A stretch of 57,051 nucleotides of DNA from Paulinella micropora (GCA_009731375.1 BJOX01000032.1:1328430-1385480); one strand, 5' to 3'. Positions 44,462-56,307 are shown, numbered from the stretch's first letter. Notes: generated by a model from the letters alone, not told the origin. A program made the numbers and translations.

Positions 44462-44693
44462 TGTAATGCACCCAACGATAGCTCGTAAAAAGTCGGTAAT
44501 ACAAGCAAACACAGTCCTCAAAAGATGAGAATGATGTCTCGTTATATTAGCTCAGTGAAGCCAAAAAGGAAAACGGCCCAGGAATAAAATGGCATCAGGT
44601 CCAATCCGGACAAATAATACTGAAAAACAAGCTGGTGCACCTGTCACCAGGAAAAGGTACTTTTTACCGGCTATCCGGGGGGTGATGCCTACA
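44462..44693 (-). repeat. 5' LTR, copy C
   Basis: 232 bp; shorter than the others because of a small deletion in the AACTGCAACAGACCAGG stretch. TG...CA ends; followed by GCAT at 44694-44697. Confidence 0.93.
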
Positions 44694-44697
44694 GCAT

Positions 44698-44868
44698 TCT
44701 GCGAAATAGGCTTCTAATCCGTTGCGAACAGGAACTGCTGTTTCCCCTCGTCAAGATCGAAGCGGGAATCCCTCCAGCCGAACCACGAACTTCATGAAGC
44801 CGCAGACCGCCGCCTTAACCACAACTCGAGCTCGTTGACGTGGCGCCTGCTACGATTGTACTTACGTG
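44698..44868. other. Unassigned spacer between copy C and family 2 LTR
   Basis: About 170 bp of mixed sequence that was continuous with 34093 before copy C inserted. No gene or repeat recognised. Confidence 0.5.
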
Positions 44869-45122
44869 ACTATCCCCAACGATAGCTCGGAAGTCAATGG
44901 AAAAGTAAGTCGTTCATATAACCAAACACAATCCTCAAGGAGAATGATGTCTCGTTATCATCAGTCACGGTATTAGCTTACTAAGTTAGTGACGCAAAGA
45001 CAAAAAAAACGCTCAAAGACCAGTGTAAAATTGGTATTTCAGACGTGTCCGGCCAGACGAAATCTATAAATAAGTTTCAAGTTACATGATCAGATGATAA
45101 TTCGGAGGGTGATGTCACTGCA
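44869..45122 (-). repeat. 3' LTR of gypsy family 2 (fragment D)
   Basis: Second copy of the family 2 LTR (compare 8174-8389). It ends GATGTCACTGCA next to a purine tract complement (GTACCCCCTCCC). The left edge near TGACTATCCCC is approximate. Confidence 0.7.
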
Positions 45123-45952
45123 GTACCCCCTCCCAGTTTCATGAAGAAACTCCGATTCAAGTCCGACATAATAATCTTTCAACTTATTTCTTTTCTGACT
45201 ATTAATAATATCCTGGCAGTTTAGAGTTATGTATGAAGATACATCAACCTGCCTACGGATTAGCACTAAGTTATAAAACAACAATGATACTTGCCCCGGT
45301 GCCAATCGTATATACACCCTTCTCTCGACAAGTTATTTGTGCATTATGTCCAAGTATAATGGTCGTTTTATGATTATGTAATTATACAATATAACGTCGC
45401 CATCTCCACTGATGATCTAACAACCGGTAGTCGGTTTCCATAAATACATTTACTTTTTGTAAGGACATACCTTATGTAAATCGGTATCATTCAACTTATG
45501 ATATAGCCTGTGTCAGGTGATCAAGTCTGACGACTATATCCGAAGCTGGGTTGAGCGGACACTAACCTTGCGATATGCCGATACAAGTAGAGATCGATGG
45601 TATCAGGTGTAGCAGTTCATGTAATTAATATATGTTCCTTTAATTTGACTGTAGAGTCTTTAATGAGATCATCATTCTTGTACTAATTCGGGTCGTATCC
45701 TGTAGACAAAAAAACCACCATCGCTCACTCAAATAGCGATCCCGTAACGGTGTCGTTTCGTTGCCGTCTCGTCTGTCTCTGCCGAAGCAAGAGAAAAGAA
45801 TGCTAATTCTTGTCAGCTTTGTCTTCTTAATTTCTAGAAGAATGAATGCTGTAGTAGCTTTAATATCTAAGTGAGGTTGTCGGGACGATATTAGATCAAT
45901 GCTATGTTCGCAATCGATCAGGTCCGCAATACTTCTAGAGAAAAAATACTTA
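45123..45952 (-). other. 3' UTR of gypsy family 2 (fragment D)
   Basis: Alignable with 8390-9178 and, in blocks, with the family 1 3' UTR. The stem-loop equivalent at 45716-45752 keeps ATCGCT/AGCGAT and pairs CACC with GGTG. Confidence 0.65.
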
Positions 45953-46800
45953 CTACAGACGCTGTTTACGCGCGCGGACTCCTTTACCTGGTGGAGGACC
46001 TCCAACCAAAGTTAAGTCTAAGGTAGACTGTTCAAGGACGTCCCAAATTTTGTGAGGGATTGTGCCTTGTGCCAAGTCAAAAGGAATTTCTAGCACCCCT
46101 CGTGGTAGTGCTTGTATAGTCCACGCGGTATGATCTTTATCCGTATGAGATATGGTATCATCCTATGTCTCAAGTTTCTTGGTGTCTTTATATAGTGGTA
46201 GGTATTGTCTTATTTTAGGATCTTCCACTGGATCCAGACTCCTCCAGAAATGTAAGACTGGTTGAATGATTTGCGCCGCAGTCAAAATTCGGTTCGATCG
46301 CGTATGGCGTTTCTGAGGTACTGCCATGACTCTCATGAGATATAGATCCGAGAGCGTGTCGTCGGTTACATGTTGAGCCGCAGGCCTCACCAAGTAAAAA
46401 GCGTCTTTGGCCCATGAAATATGCCCAATCGATCTCCTTCTTTCCAACTAGGGTGAATGAGAGTGTGATTGCCCGCTCGAGGGTCTTGATCTCCGTCGTC
46501 GCTCCCCTCTTGATGAACTCCTTGTGAACGTGCCGTCCTTATCACCTTTCTCGGTCTGTCATAGATAAGGTCATTTTGCGCTCTCCTTATTTGCGCCTCC
46601 GTGAACTTTTCTTCCAGCACGTTCGACTCCCCCCTTTTGCGAGTCTGAGTCCCCATTGAGATATGTAGGCCAATAGGCCTCATGCTCAGCTAGCTTCTCT
46701 AACAACCCATTCACTGCTTCCTCTGGCTCGAAAGCCTTCCCTCTCAAGGCCTCTAGCCAGTTCTTCTGCAGTAGATGTTGTGTTAGATACTCATCCATAT
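45953..46800 (-). pseudogene. pol: Pol C-terminal domain remnant, gypsy family 2 (fragment D)
   Basis: Aligns with residues about 1640-1926 of the family 1 Pol: FTEAQIRRAQNDLI, AFYLVRPAAQHV, DDTLSDLYLMRV, HFWRSLDPVEDPK, then a basic C-terminus closed by TAG TAA. It is broken by a TGG-to-TAG nonsense in LETWDD (near 46160) and frame changes near 46447 and 46683. Homology fades upstream of about 46800. No integrase core is present. Confidence 0.8.
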
Positions 46801-47460
46801 CCTCTGTCGGTCGGTCTCATCTCTTTAAATGCTTTCTCTTCGATATATCTTGCCGCACCACTGAGATTACCGTATTTTTCGCCGACTTTTTCGAACGGGC
46901 AATGAACTTTTTGCTGCGCAGAAATTGTATCACTTTAGCCTCCGAAAATGCTGTTGTGACGAGAAGTTGAAACATTCTGCAGCGATGCAGCTATTGCTGT
47001 TCTTCTCTGTACCTTTTCTGTCTTAGCAAATAGAAGTCTTTGTTGCTTCTTGTCATCGCCCTCTTCTTCTTTCTTATCGCTCTGTCCTCCCATACTTTCT
47101 TCTCTTCCTTCGTCATGTCTTTCCAGTTGGGTGGTTTGTCTGTCGTTGACTTTTGTTCTCAGACTGGTGGTGTTCGGCTATCTCTCTGTCTCTGTTGTCG
47201 TGGTTGTTGTGTTTCGTCTTCTTCGTCTGATCCATCTGGTGTTTCCACCTCGTGTGGTTCTCTCGGTTCATCCATTTCTTCTGCTTTTCTCATCCTGTCT
47301 CCATCAAAACCATACTTCGTCTTTGCCGCTTTATGGTCTTTAAAAGCATGTTCCGAACATGTCTCCAAGAGTTATGCTAATACCATAGGCATACTCCTCT
47401 ATCTGATAATAGCAACTCTACAAATCCTTTTTGTTTCGCTAAACACCGGTGTGTGAGACA
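46801..47460 (-). other. Unassigned minus-strand coding remnant with an HMG-like patch
   Basis: The minus strand has interrupted frames. 47159-47368 is acidic and polar (RKAEEMDEPREPHEVE). A following frame (about 47020-47150) reads PPNWKDMTKEEKKVWEDRA, which resembles the second and third helices of an HMG box. Stops and frame changes intervene. Whether it belongs to the family 2 element, another transposon or a host gene is unclear. Confidence 0.25.
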
Positions 47461-47862
47461 TCAACTGTCTCATGCTAACCGCATGGTGCCGAAAATCGTT
47501 TCCCCAGCGGCTCATAACCGTTGATTAGGTAATTACCCGGTCACTCACGGACCTAATACCTTTACACTCCGGTCTGCTGAGGGACTCCGTTAGAAGCCAC
47601 GATGCCAATCGACACTTTTAATCCGCAAATATATAGCAGAACTGACAAACTCAAAGGTAATAACGAAACTGAAATAAAGTCCGCACGACTATAATTATTA
47701 CACAATTGTTATTGTCCAATCCTGAATGCCAATATAGACCGTTACGCCTGTTACCCTTATTGACTAGAACTATACGGTCCTGGCATTCGACTATACGAAT
47801 AAATTACCTACCAGTCACAAAGTAATCACTATTAGTAAACGTAGTTATCCTACCAACGTGAT
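47461..47862. other. Unassigned sequence
   Basis: About 400 bp without a frame or repeat I can recognise. Confidence 0.4.
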
Positions 47863-48806
47863 TAAATCGTTTGAACTTGAGTCATTCCTGAACGAAATAG
47901 TGAAGTCGAAACGTCGTGCAGAGGAGAATCTAACGGGCCGGTCAAAAACAGTAAAATGTCAACGGTAGTGGTTTTGGCCGGTCGTTAAAGTGGTCAGTCT
48001 AATAGACTCCAGATTGTTATATACAACAGTGCTACGATATTTAATAACCGATATATATTAATAACTGTCCTAACGATATGAAGACTGAGGAATACCTAAA
48101 CTAGGGACTCCGTAGACTCCAGACCAAGGATGACCGACAGACCGGAACGGTAAGTAATGTCATTGTAGTATAATACTGTAAATACCGGGTGGGCCGGCAT
48201 AATGAGAGTAGTGTCAGTTGACCCGGTCATAGGGACACTCCGTTTCTTACGGGGTTTTCCCTTTGGCTTGTTGTTTGGGTTCAATTCTGACTTCCGAGCC
48301 CTTTCGGCTCTGTTATAGAAGACTTAGTGGAGGTTAGCCTTGAACCAGTTGTGTTCATTATTAAATTCTCTTTTCCCTTGAGCTCGTAAGGGTAAGACCA
48401 AGTATCTACTTACACGGGCAGTTTTAGCCAGCGTTCCGGTTTTAGCTAAGCAGGATTTACCCAAGCGTGCCACCAGTTAGCAGATTTTAGCCACACAAAA
48501 AATTTTGTTTCCACTCTTACCAAACTATCGCCTCACTACCGATGCACTACTGCGCACTACTACTCAGCGGCACTGCTGCCTCACTCCTACCTCACTATTG
48601 TATCATCATCACTTTCGCATTTTTCAACAATCTAATTTTCTTGTTTTAACAATGTCATATCAGACTGAGCACCTTAACGACCGGCCAAAACTTTTACCGT
48701 TGATAAGTCACTCTTTTTGACCGGTTCATCAGATTCTCCTCTGCACGACGTTTCGACTTCACTAACTAGTTTTCGATTTCGTTCAGAAATGATTTCAAAC
48801 GATTAA
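47863..48806. mobile_element. Element bounded by inverted repeats of about 160 bp
   Basis: 47863-48020 and 48646-48806 are reverse complements with mismatches and an 11-base insertion in the right arm. Shared blocks include AGTGAAGTCGAAACGTCGTG, CAGAGGAGAATCT, TTTTGGCCGGTCGTTAA and CAGTCT. About 625 bp lies between the arms and has no convincing coding frame. This is the shape of a non-autonomous foldback or MITE-like DNA element. A target duplication is not obvious. Confidence 0.6.
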
Positions 48807-49135
48807 GTCAAAGATCTTTTAGAAAAGATTAACAATTGCCTTTTTCCTCCATATATTGCCTTTTCCCCTAACTTCCCGTGAAACACTTTTTACGGTAAAT
48901 TTGTGAACAAAGAAATAAACGGAAGAACGCAATGTTTGACTGTCATCTTTGCCGTTCCCAGTCATTCTCGCTTAGCCTTCCCAAATCAGTTTGGTTTTCG
49001 AGTTCACCAACCCGACACTACCCGTTTTATGACTGTTAACTTGAAGACAAAAGACGCTATCAGTTTGAGAACTGGAGACCTCACAATCTACGTTCGACAC
49101 TTGATCGTAAGTTGCATCCAAGCCTGCCAAGAGTT
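48807..49135. other. Unassigned sequence left of copia 2
   Basis: A + frame at 48903-49196 (FPNQFGFRVHQPDTTRF) runs into the copia 2 LTR. It could be a fragment of an interrupted gene, but I do not recognise it. Confidence 0.25.
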
Positions 49136-49415
49136 TGTTATTCCTTGTATTTCTCATACATATCACCTGGAATATATTTTGAATATTAATTCGTAACCGG
49201 TATCAATTTCTCCATTAAGGACAATACATCCGGTGTTTCCCCGGCTTTGGCGTAACGATCGAAACAGTCATACGTACCGTTACTTACGGTATTCCGTTAT
49301 TTACGGAAGTGGTTGGCAATTGCCAATATTTACGACACTCAGTTGACATTGCCAATATCTTTTATATCAGTGCCATTTTATTAGTTTATCCACTAATATC
49401 TGTCTCTGATTCATG
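49136..49415 (+). repeat. Putative 5' LTR of copia 2
   Basis: Starts TGTTATTCCTTGTATTTCTC; the first 27-28 bases match the sequence after the polypurine tract at 56739 with one change. The right edge is uncertain. Similarity to the downstream copy ends early because that copy is truncated. Confidence 0.4.
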
Positions 49416-49784
49416 GCTGTTTCGAGAATTACGATGCCGTAGAAGCACATGTTCATAAAGGTACAAACTGTTCAGAGCGCGCCCTATCTCACCCGTATTT
49501 CCGTACTTACTTCAGCTGGGCACTCAGCCAGCTTGAGGCACACTCCCTCACAGGTAGTTGTCAAGTTGTACCTCCTCGCTCTCGTTAAAGTATTATTACC
49601 GTCCGTAGTATTTCCGTCCGTCGTATTACCGTCCGCAGTATTCCCGTCCGTTGTTTTAGGTACAAATATTCTATTCGGAAGATTTATCCGTGTCGATAAA
49701 GAATGGCAGGTCATGAGCCAGCACGCTATCTTTGAAGACACCGCGCCTACCACTTACTACACAGAAGTCAGTGGAAGATGCGCA

Positions 49785-51059
49785 AAAGATCAACAACTTT
49801 CGCTGGAGTTTCCTCCAATAGGCCGAAGCAGCCGACCCCAAGATGCTCATCAGTCTTCGCGACGACACGTCTCCTATTACGAGAGCCGAGATGAAGATCA
49901 TGATCCATCCTTAACCAGCACCAGCCCCGGGGGTAGAAGACCCCGACCAACAATTACGAGATGTTCAAGCTCTGCCCGACCCACCAACATGGGAACAACT
50001 AGCAGCATGTTTCACTGCCCAACAACAGCTCAAAATGAGGACCAAAGTAAGAGCATTCATTGCCCAAGCAGTGAATGGCCACCCCATCCTCCTTTCGCTA
50101 AGTGCAGCTGGACGAGAGCCGCACCAAATGTGGCAACACCTCATCCAAGAGTTTGGCCTTTCAGACGATATCCAACTCGCTCGATTGCAAACAGAGCTCC
50201 ACGCCGACCGGATTCCCCCTGGAGCCGACGTGGAGAGGATCAACAGTTTTTCAACACGCTTCGACGAGATGCTAGCCTGTGGACAAGCCTTCGTGGACTC
50301 CTTCAAGTGTCAAGAGTTGTTAAAGTGGATCAAGAACGCTGCACATCTCAACATGTCGGAGGCACCGAACAGCTTGTACTATAGCAAGACCGGACCAGCG
50401 GCGAAGCCTACATATCCACAACTTTGCGAACAACTCAAGCTACTGGTACAAGCAAACAAGCTTACCGAAAACTTCGACTCGATGTCCCTGGACCATGTGG
50501 ATGAGAAGTCTTCTAGGACCACTCTCTACGCACAAGACACACGACAACCGCTATCGCCGACATCACTTCGCAGATGCTTCAACTGCAACGACAAGAACCA
50601 CCTTCGAAACGAATGCTGGCGTACGTGTCAACGCGAAGATGCACACAACAAAACGGCAAGCCCCCTACGCACTCTGGGGCAGAATGTACTCGTGGACGAC
50701 GCCCTGACGATGCTCGTGGTCGCTCACCTAGTCGCGCAAGGTCGAGGAGCCGCTCACCGTCAACGAGCACATCATCCCGAGTGGACCGCCGTGCACAAGC
50801 CCCAACCCGTAACCGAAGGGGCAATACTGTCCGTTTTGCTCAAGACATTGAAACGACCGACCCGGTAGAGTTTACATCTGATGTAGCAGATGACTGGTGC
50901 AATCTCATATGCGATGAAGATGAGGATTTCGACAATGACGGGTCCGTACAAGAGGAGATGAAAATCTCCATGCAGCCAGCCCCAGGGAGGCCGCCAACTG
51001 TACCATCCCCGCAAAATGTCAACGTCGAGCCTCAACTCCCAGTCACTCCCACCCTCTAA
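49785..51059 (+). pseudogene. gag: Copia 2 Gag with CCHC knuckle
   Basis: Copia-type Gag (UBN2-like region WEQLAACFTAQQQL, HQMWQHLIQEFGL, RLQTELHADRI), then the nucleocapsid knuckle C-x2-C-x4-H-x4-C (CFNCNDKNHLRNEC). The N-terminal part has TAG near 49813 and TAA near 49918 in frame; 50035-50868 is open. A frame change near 50660, in a C run, leads into an Arg/Ser-rich and then acidic tail (50660-51059). Confidence 0.78.
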
Positions 51060-52467
51060 TGTCTCCACTGCTATCCCAATTTTGGACGCCCGTGGAGTAG
51101 TCAATATCCACAACGACTACGTCGTCGACCCTTCGCTTCGGCCACCCAACTTACCATGGGAATCGCTCTCGCGTCACCAGCAGTTGGACGAAAATGACTT
51201 TCGAACCAAACTCAATGTTTGGGTCTTCCTAACCAAACTTTACCGCAAGGTCGGTAAACCAGCAGGCTTCCCAGTCCCACCCCGTCATTGGCCGCCGGAA
51301 TGGAGAGTGGAAGCCCCGAGGAACTACATCTACCCAAGAGAAGACCCATGGTTTCCGAACGAGACGCTCATGGCTACCGTTCCTTTCTTGGACTGGGTCA
51401 GCGAACAGAAGGTACATACGCTGGATCGCCCACACATGCAAGGAAGCCAACGCACTATCAGCTCTCCAGTTCGACCTACAAACAGATGCAGAGTGGAAGT
51501 ACAAATTTCTCCGTATACAGATGTAATCCTATCAACATCTCAATCGCATTCTGTCATACCTGGCGCTCCGTGGTTTCACGTCACCGACGTCCACATTTGT
51601 TACAGGCATGCAAAACGAGTCGAGATGGACTACTGGTCTATACGCAAGAAGTTCAACATTTGGCCCGAAGGATGGCAAAGCATCTCACCGATGTGCCGCA
51701 ATTGCGATCTATACCATGACACTGGCATGCTACCGATTGGCCTAGATTCCGACGCACCAGTTCCCCCGGCCTCATGTGAATTCTGCGACAAGACAGACAC
51801 AGCAACTAAGCCACACAAGCTATACAGCGGGTGCAATTGGGCCGCCCACCGTCGCTTCTGTTTCTTCGCGTCTTCATCAGTCAACGAGCTTCTCCGCAAC
51901 AAACTGCATCAGAAATATGCCCGGCTGTGGAATTGGCTCAACAAATGGCAGATTTGCGGACTTTGCGTATCACCGGATGATGCGATACGAGTTAACCGAA
52001 AAGACCGGCGAGGTAATATCAACTCTACCAAACGAATATGGTATGGGGACGTTAGAGAGATCCTACGCCGTCTCGCCGGCTACCCACAGTATGAACCAGA
52101 CAAATCCAGCCGTACCATCTATACTGCAGCAGCCAACATTCAGCAAAGAGCTCGCTTCGACGACAACTTCCTTGTACGGTCTTTCACCGGGATGATGGTT
52201 GACGAAGAACAAGACGAATACGTTACCTTGCAAAGAAGCACCGACATGGAACTACTCGAACCGCCTATGGGCATAGAGTATAAGGATGGATCACAACCAT
52301 TCATGTTCCCAGCTGAACTTTACGGATGCAACACAACAGACGAACAATATCGACATATGATGATGAACAAAGTAACTGTCAACTATGGACAGACAGACGA
52401 CAACAACATGGAGTCACAGATGGAACTGTTCTCAACACGGAAGACGACTCAGAAGATGAAGTCTTGA
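51016..52467 (+). CDS. Copia 2 linker region between Gag and protease, MYND-like cysteines
   Basis: A 483-codon open frame in the same phase as the Gag body. It begins with a Ser/Pro stretch, continues with an aromatic-rich part (NVWVFLTKLYRKVGKP, PPRHWPPEW) and a cysteine cluster: CRNC, then CEFC, then YSGCNWAAHRRFC. The last piece resembles the end of a MYND finger. Copia elements usually have little between the CCHC knuckle and the protease, so this insertion of more than 400 residues is unusual. The frame must shift once more to enter the protease. I cannot name the family; it may be a captured gene. Confidence 0.55.
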   Translation: MSTSSLNSQSLPPSNVSTAIPILDARGVVNIHNDYVVDPSLRPPNLPWESLSRHQQLDENDFRTKLNVWVFLTKLYRKVGKPAGFPVPPRHWPPEWRVEAPRNYIYPREDPWFPNETLMATVPFLDWVSEQKVHTLDRPHMQGSQRTISSPVRPTNRCRVEVQISPYTDVILSTSQSHSVIPGAPWFHVTDVHICYRHAKRVEMDYWSIRKKFNIWPEGWQSISPMCRNCDLYHDTGMLPIGLDSDAPVPPASCEFCDKTDTATKPHKLYSGCNWAAHRRFCFFASSSVNELLRNKLHQKYARLWNWLNKWQICGLCVSPDDAIRVNRKDRRGNINSTKRIWYGDVREILRRLAGYPQYEPDKSSRTIYTAAANIQQRARFDDNFLVRSFTGMMVDEEQDEYVTLQRSTDMELLEPPMGIEYKDGSQPFMFPAELYGCNTTDEQYRHMMMNKVTVNYGQTDDNNMESQMELFSTRKTTQKMKS

Positions 52468-52680
52468 CCCCGTCCTTGTTCCCACCGGTTCACACCATCT
52501 TCGACACCGGAAGCAACCGTACGATTTTTCACGACTCCGTAGACTGCTCCGATCTACGCATGAAACAAACAGTAGTTGGTGGAGTCAACAACAGTCAAAT
52601 CAAGTTCGACCCTACAGCAACAGGCTATGTTCCTACAGTGACTGGCATGGGCCAACAAACTGGCTAGAGCTACCTAAATC
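52468..52680 (+). pseudogene. Copia 2 protease
   Basis: The frame 52326-52667 reads HTIFDTGSNRTIF, the canonical aspartic-protease DTGS motif, followed by VGGVNNSQIKF. It is out of phase with both the preceding linker and the following integrase frame. Confidence 0.7.
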
Positions 52681-52768
52681 ACTGATCTCTGAATCTACCT
52701 ACAACTTGGTTTCGCCTGGCGTTTTGGATAGTACACGAGGCTACTCTTTCCTACTTCAGAATGGATAA

Positions 52769-53980
52769 GTGGTGATGATGAACAAGCCCATCAAGATCAT
52801 TAAAGCATGGCGACCAAACGTTATAGCCAGGGGGCGAGTGACAGCTAGTCGCCTCTATCGAGCTGACAATTTTACAGACCAGCCTCTGGACTTCAACACA
52901 CGACATGTCCCTGAAGGACGACACACCGACAACAGGGGGAGCAAGGCACTCTCTCTTTTCGCAAACAAGGCTGTCCCTAAACGCCACCTTGCTCTATTTG
53001 CTTCAAGCCGCAGATCCAAACAACCAATACCAGCAATGGTTGTGCATCGAATGTCCGGTCACTGCAATACTAAAGCAATGGATGAAGTCGCAAAGGCACT
53101 TGACAGGCCTATCGCTGGTCGAGCCTGGCAAGAAAAAATTCCGCGTATGTGTCCCAGATGCAATATAGTCAAAGCTCCACGTTTGCCCTACCCCGAGCAG
53201 CATGAGAAGTTGGACTCCCACTTCGAGCTTCACCAAGCATTATGCATGGACTATCGTGGACCTTATGGCTGCGTCTCGTTGCAAGGGAACAAGTACAAGC
53301 TTGTGTTCAAGCCATCTATTGCAGGCATGTCACCGAACTTCTACAACCCTTCTCGCTCGTCTGACATCTCCTTTCCACAAATAACGAAAGCATTTGTCTT
53401 CTACGAACGACAATCAGAAGTCAAAGCAAAACAGTTACGAGCAGATGGGGAATTCGTTGCCAACGTTTTGGTCAAGTGGTGCGAAAGTCAAGGAGTCATC
53501 CTCAAAATCATCCCACCTGAAGAACCCCGCAACGATTCAGTAGCAGAACGAGAAATGCTCACAGCAGAGTGGCAAGCTACTGCAATTCGTGTTGACGCCC
53601 AGCTGCCAGAGTTCATGTGGCAAGAATGTGACAATGCCGAATGAGCTACACGCATGGTTACTCCCTACGCTACTGGCATGTACCGTGGCAAATCGCCCTA
53701 CGAACTAACTATGAAACACAAGCTACCCCTCGACTTCCTAAAGCCTATTGGATGCTTAGCTTTTGTTCGTCTGCTAGACAAGGACAGAGAAAAAAAAAAC
53801 CTATGGCCTACCCTGTCATCCTCGTTGGATACAATTTATTTCGCCGGCTTTATCGGTTCTGGGTTAAAGGCAGCCGGAAAATTCTGGAAGCAAGGAATGC
53901 AAAGTTCAACCCCTTGACTCGTGGCTGCACCGCCTCGGTTGAAGCAAGACCTTGGGAGTTCGACGAGCACAACCTCCACC
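52769..53980 (+). pseudogene. Copia 2 integrase
   Basis: Zinc region HRMSGH...CPRCNIVKAPR, then catalytic D (LCMDYRGPYG), D (LRADGEF) and E (DSVAEREM), then GKSPYEL. One in-frame TGA at 53642-53644 lies between DNAE and ATRMV, the same site as in copia 1. Open reading resumes directly after it. A frame change in an A run near 53790-53800 precedes YNLFRRLYRFW. Confidence 0.85.
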
Positions 53981-54234
53981 AACCGTCTTTTACTGTTGCT
54001 CCACTGCCACAGTCACAAGTGCCACCGTCGACAGAAACGTTAAGACAATTGTTGGGCCAAGTCAGGTCAGACTTACCCGTTGGAGCGCGAGACACAGTCA
54101 AGAGGAAGAGGATGACGAGCTAGAAGGCGACTTTATTTTTCAAGAACCAATCGCACGACTCCCCCAACCTGTGCTCCAACCTGACCCTCTCGTGCCAGAA
54201 CCACTCCGTCGCGAAATTCAGACCGAACGCAAGG

Positions 54235-56307
54235 TTGCAGGCGCCCATGTCCCCTCAGCCTCTCAAGCTCAACCTCCGATCGGCAAGACGCCCACTCAGC
54301 TTTCGTAGCCCTTTGCGTTCCCAACCGTCCATTCAACGTCTCGCCCCCAGAGACATTTCGAGTGCAATCTCGAACAATAATGTTATCGATGGAAAACGGG
54401 AACGCAAACGGACACCAGCCGACCACGCAACACATCACGTGAAAGTGGCCCTCGATCTGCAGACGGCAGATGAAACCAATGGAACACAACGTGTCCCAAC
54501 CACTCTGGTAGACGATGTGCCGACAACCAACGACAACGAGCCTGCTTGGTGCTTGTTCACTAGGACGTTGCGTGTGCCCGAGAAGCAACTCGACATGTAC
54601 CCCCAGATCATCGAGGCTCGACGAGCGGAGATACAAGGTCTCTACGACGCTGGTTGCCTCGTATGGACGCCACGTTCTGAAGCGTACAGATTATTATCAA
54701 AACCTGTTGCTACAGGCTTTGTAGACGCGATCAAGATCAACGAGAGTGACGCGGGTCAGCTCTACAAATCAAGGCTGGTTATATTTGGAAACCACATGAC
54801 ACCTTTCCAACAATACAACCCCTATGAAGTGTCCTCACCCGTTGCCCAGAATTTCACCTTACTTATGTTATATTCCGTCATGGTGGCTTTGAATTGTCTG
54901 ATTAAGCAAACCAACTTTTCACACCCCCTCCTCAATTCAGGCACCCGTCGAAACCAGACCAAGTACGGCGCGTCATGAAGGCCCTTTACGGCTCTCCACA
55001 AGCTGGCCGACGTTGGTTCGACCACCTCGCGGCTGCACTTCGCAAACTTAGCTACGACCAATCTAACGTTGACGCATGCGTCTTTATCTTACGTAATGAT
55101 ATTATTATTAGTACGAACTTTCCCCCGTTGTTCATCCGTAACCCAACATCCCTTCCATGGATCCTGCTGCTGAAGACAGACGACATGCTCGTCTTTTGCT
55201 TTTTCATTTCGCAGCACAAGGAGCTTTGCCGACAATTGAGCAAAGCTCAATTCCGGTTCAAAGACATGGATGACGTAAAGGTTTTCTGTGGCCGCCAGTT
55301 CCGCCGCTTTCCCAACGGTCTGCTTGTTCACCAACGTACCAACATCAGGGGATTGCTGCAAGACCGCGGATTCGCAAACGCAAACTTTGCCCCTACCCCC
55401 GTGACCATTCAGCAACCTTCGCCGGCACCAGCTAGCTCCCCGTTGCGACAATGGAGCCTACCACAGCTGACCGGCGAGCTCTGGCCCGCCACGCAAACCC
55501 AACCGCATATCCAGATGGCAGTTAACAACTTGGCCGTCTACGCCATCCGCGCACCCGACATTGCATACGCCCTCGTTTCGCGAATCTACCGCCACTTGCG
55601 CGAGGAACGCGGTTTATTTTATCCGGCCAACGTACCGCTCAAGCAGTTGCAGTTGCTGACATACTACGACTCGGATTATGCACGCTCAGTGCCGGTTCAC
55701 CCGACGCTCAAGGAACGGGCGAAGTACACGACATCACCGGCACCATACTTTGGGGAGGACGCCGAGAGGACACCGTCTCAACCTCGACCCTGAATTCAGA
55801 AGTGATAGCCGCTTCAACCGCATGTCGTAATGTGTTGGCTATTCAAAATTTTGCCCGGGAACTCAACTTGCCAATCCCCACACCGTCAGTTATGTATGGG
55901 GATAACCACGGTGCAGTCCTTGCATCCTCCAACGGTCTTGGAAGCCCACGTGCTTGCCACATTGAAATCAGACATCATTTCATTGTCGAACAAGTAAGAG
56001 AGGGCAAAATAATTTCTCGCCGAATCCGTCTGATAAGAACAAGGCAGACATTCTGACGAAGCCGCTATCCACCCCGCTTCACCAACGACACACCAACAGT
56101 ATGACCGTCCTTCTTTCCAACTTTCTGCGAGACGATGAAGACACTGTACCACCAGTATTGCCGAACCAACGTATTGCCCAACAGATCCCGGATTTCACCC
56201 AGCCGCCCGACGTGCGCGCAAGAAGGCCCAGCGGGCAAAGAACAAACAGTCACCGTCACCGAAATAACAATCTCATTGGGACTCGTACGGTCACTAACTC
56301 CAGTTAG
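54235..56307 (+). pseudogene. Copia 2 reverse transcriptase and RNase H
   Basis: RT with VDAIKINESDAGQ, YKSRLVIFGN, then, after a deletion, KALYGSPQAGRRWF and LLKTDDMLVF (normally YVDD). The segment with the first catalytic Asp (usually MDVKTAFLNG) is missing between VALN and QLFTPPPQF, so RT is inactive. RNase H follows: YYDSDYA, EVIAASTACR, VMYGDNHGAV and HIEIRHHFIVEQVREGKI, ending in the typical NKADILTKPL. Several frameshifts (near 54950, 55795 and 56030). Confidence 0.82.

Larger units (their letters stand above)
34094..44693 (-). mobile_element. Full-length Ty3/gypsy family 1 element, copy C (intact frames)
   Basis: 10.6-kb element on the minus strand: 5' LTR 44462-44693, primer site, leader, gag 43676-40980, pol to 35166, 3' UTR, 3' LTR 34094-34331, 4-bp GCAT duplication. 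Both long frames are uninterrupted, so this copy could supply proteins for the others. Its two LTRs differ by about nine substitutions plus a short indel by eye, more than in copy B. Confidence 0.94.

Noticed and set aside
52326-52467. Overlap of the linker frame with the protease frame as a programmed frameshift
   Set aside because: No slippery heptamer is evident and the element has many random frame changes elsewhere.
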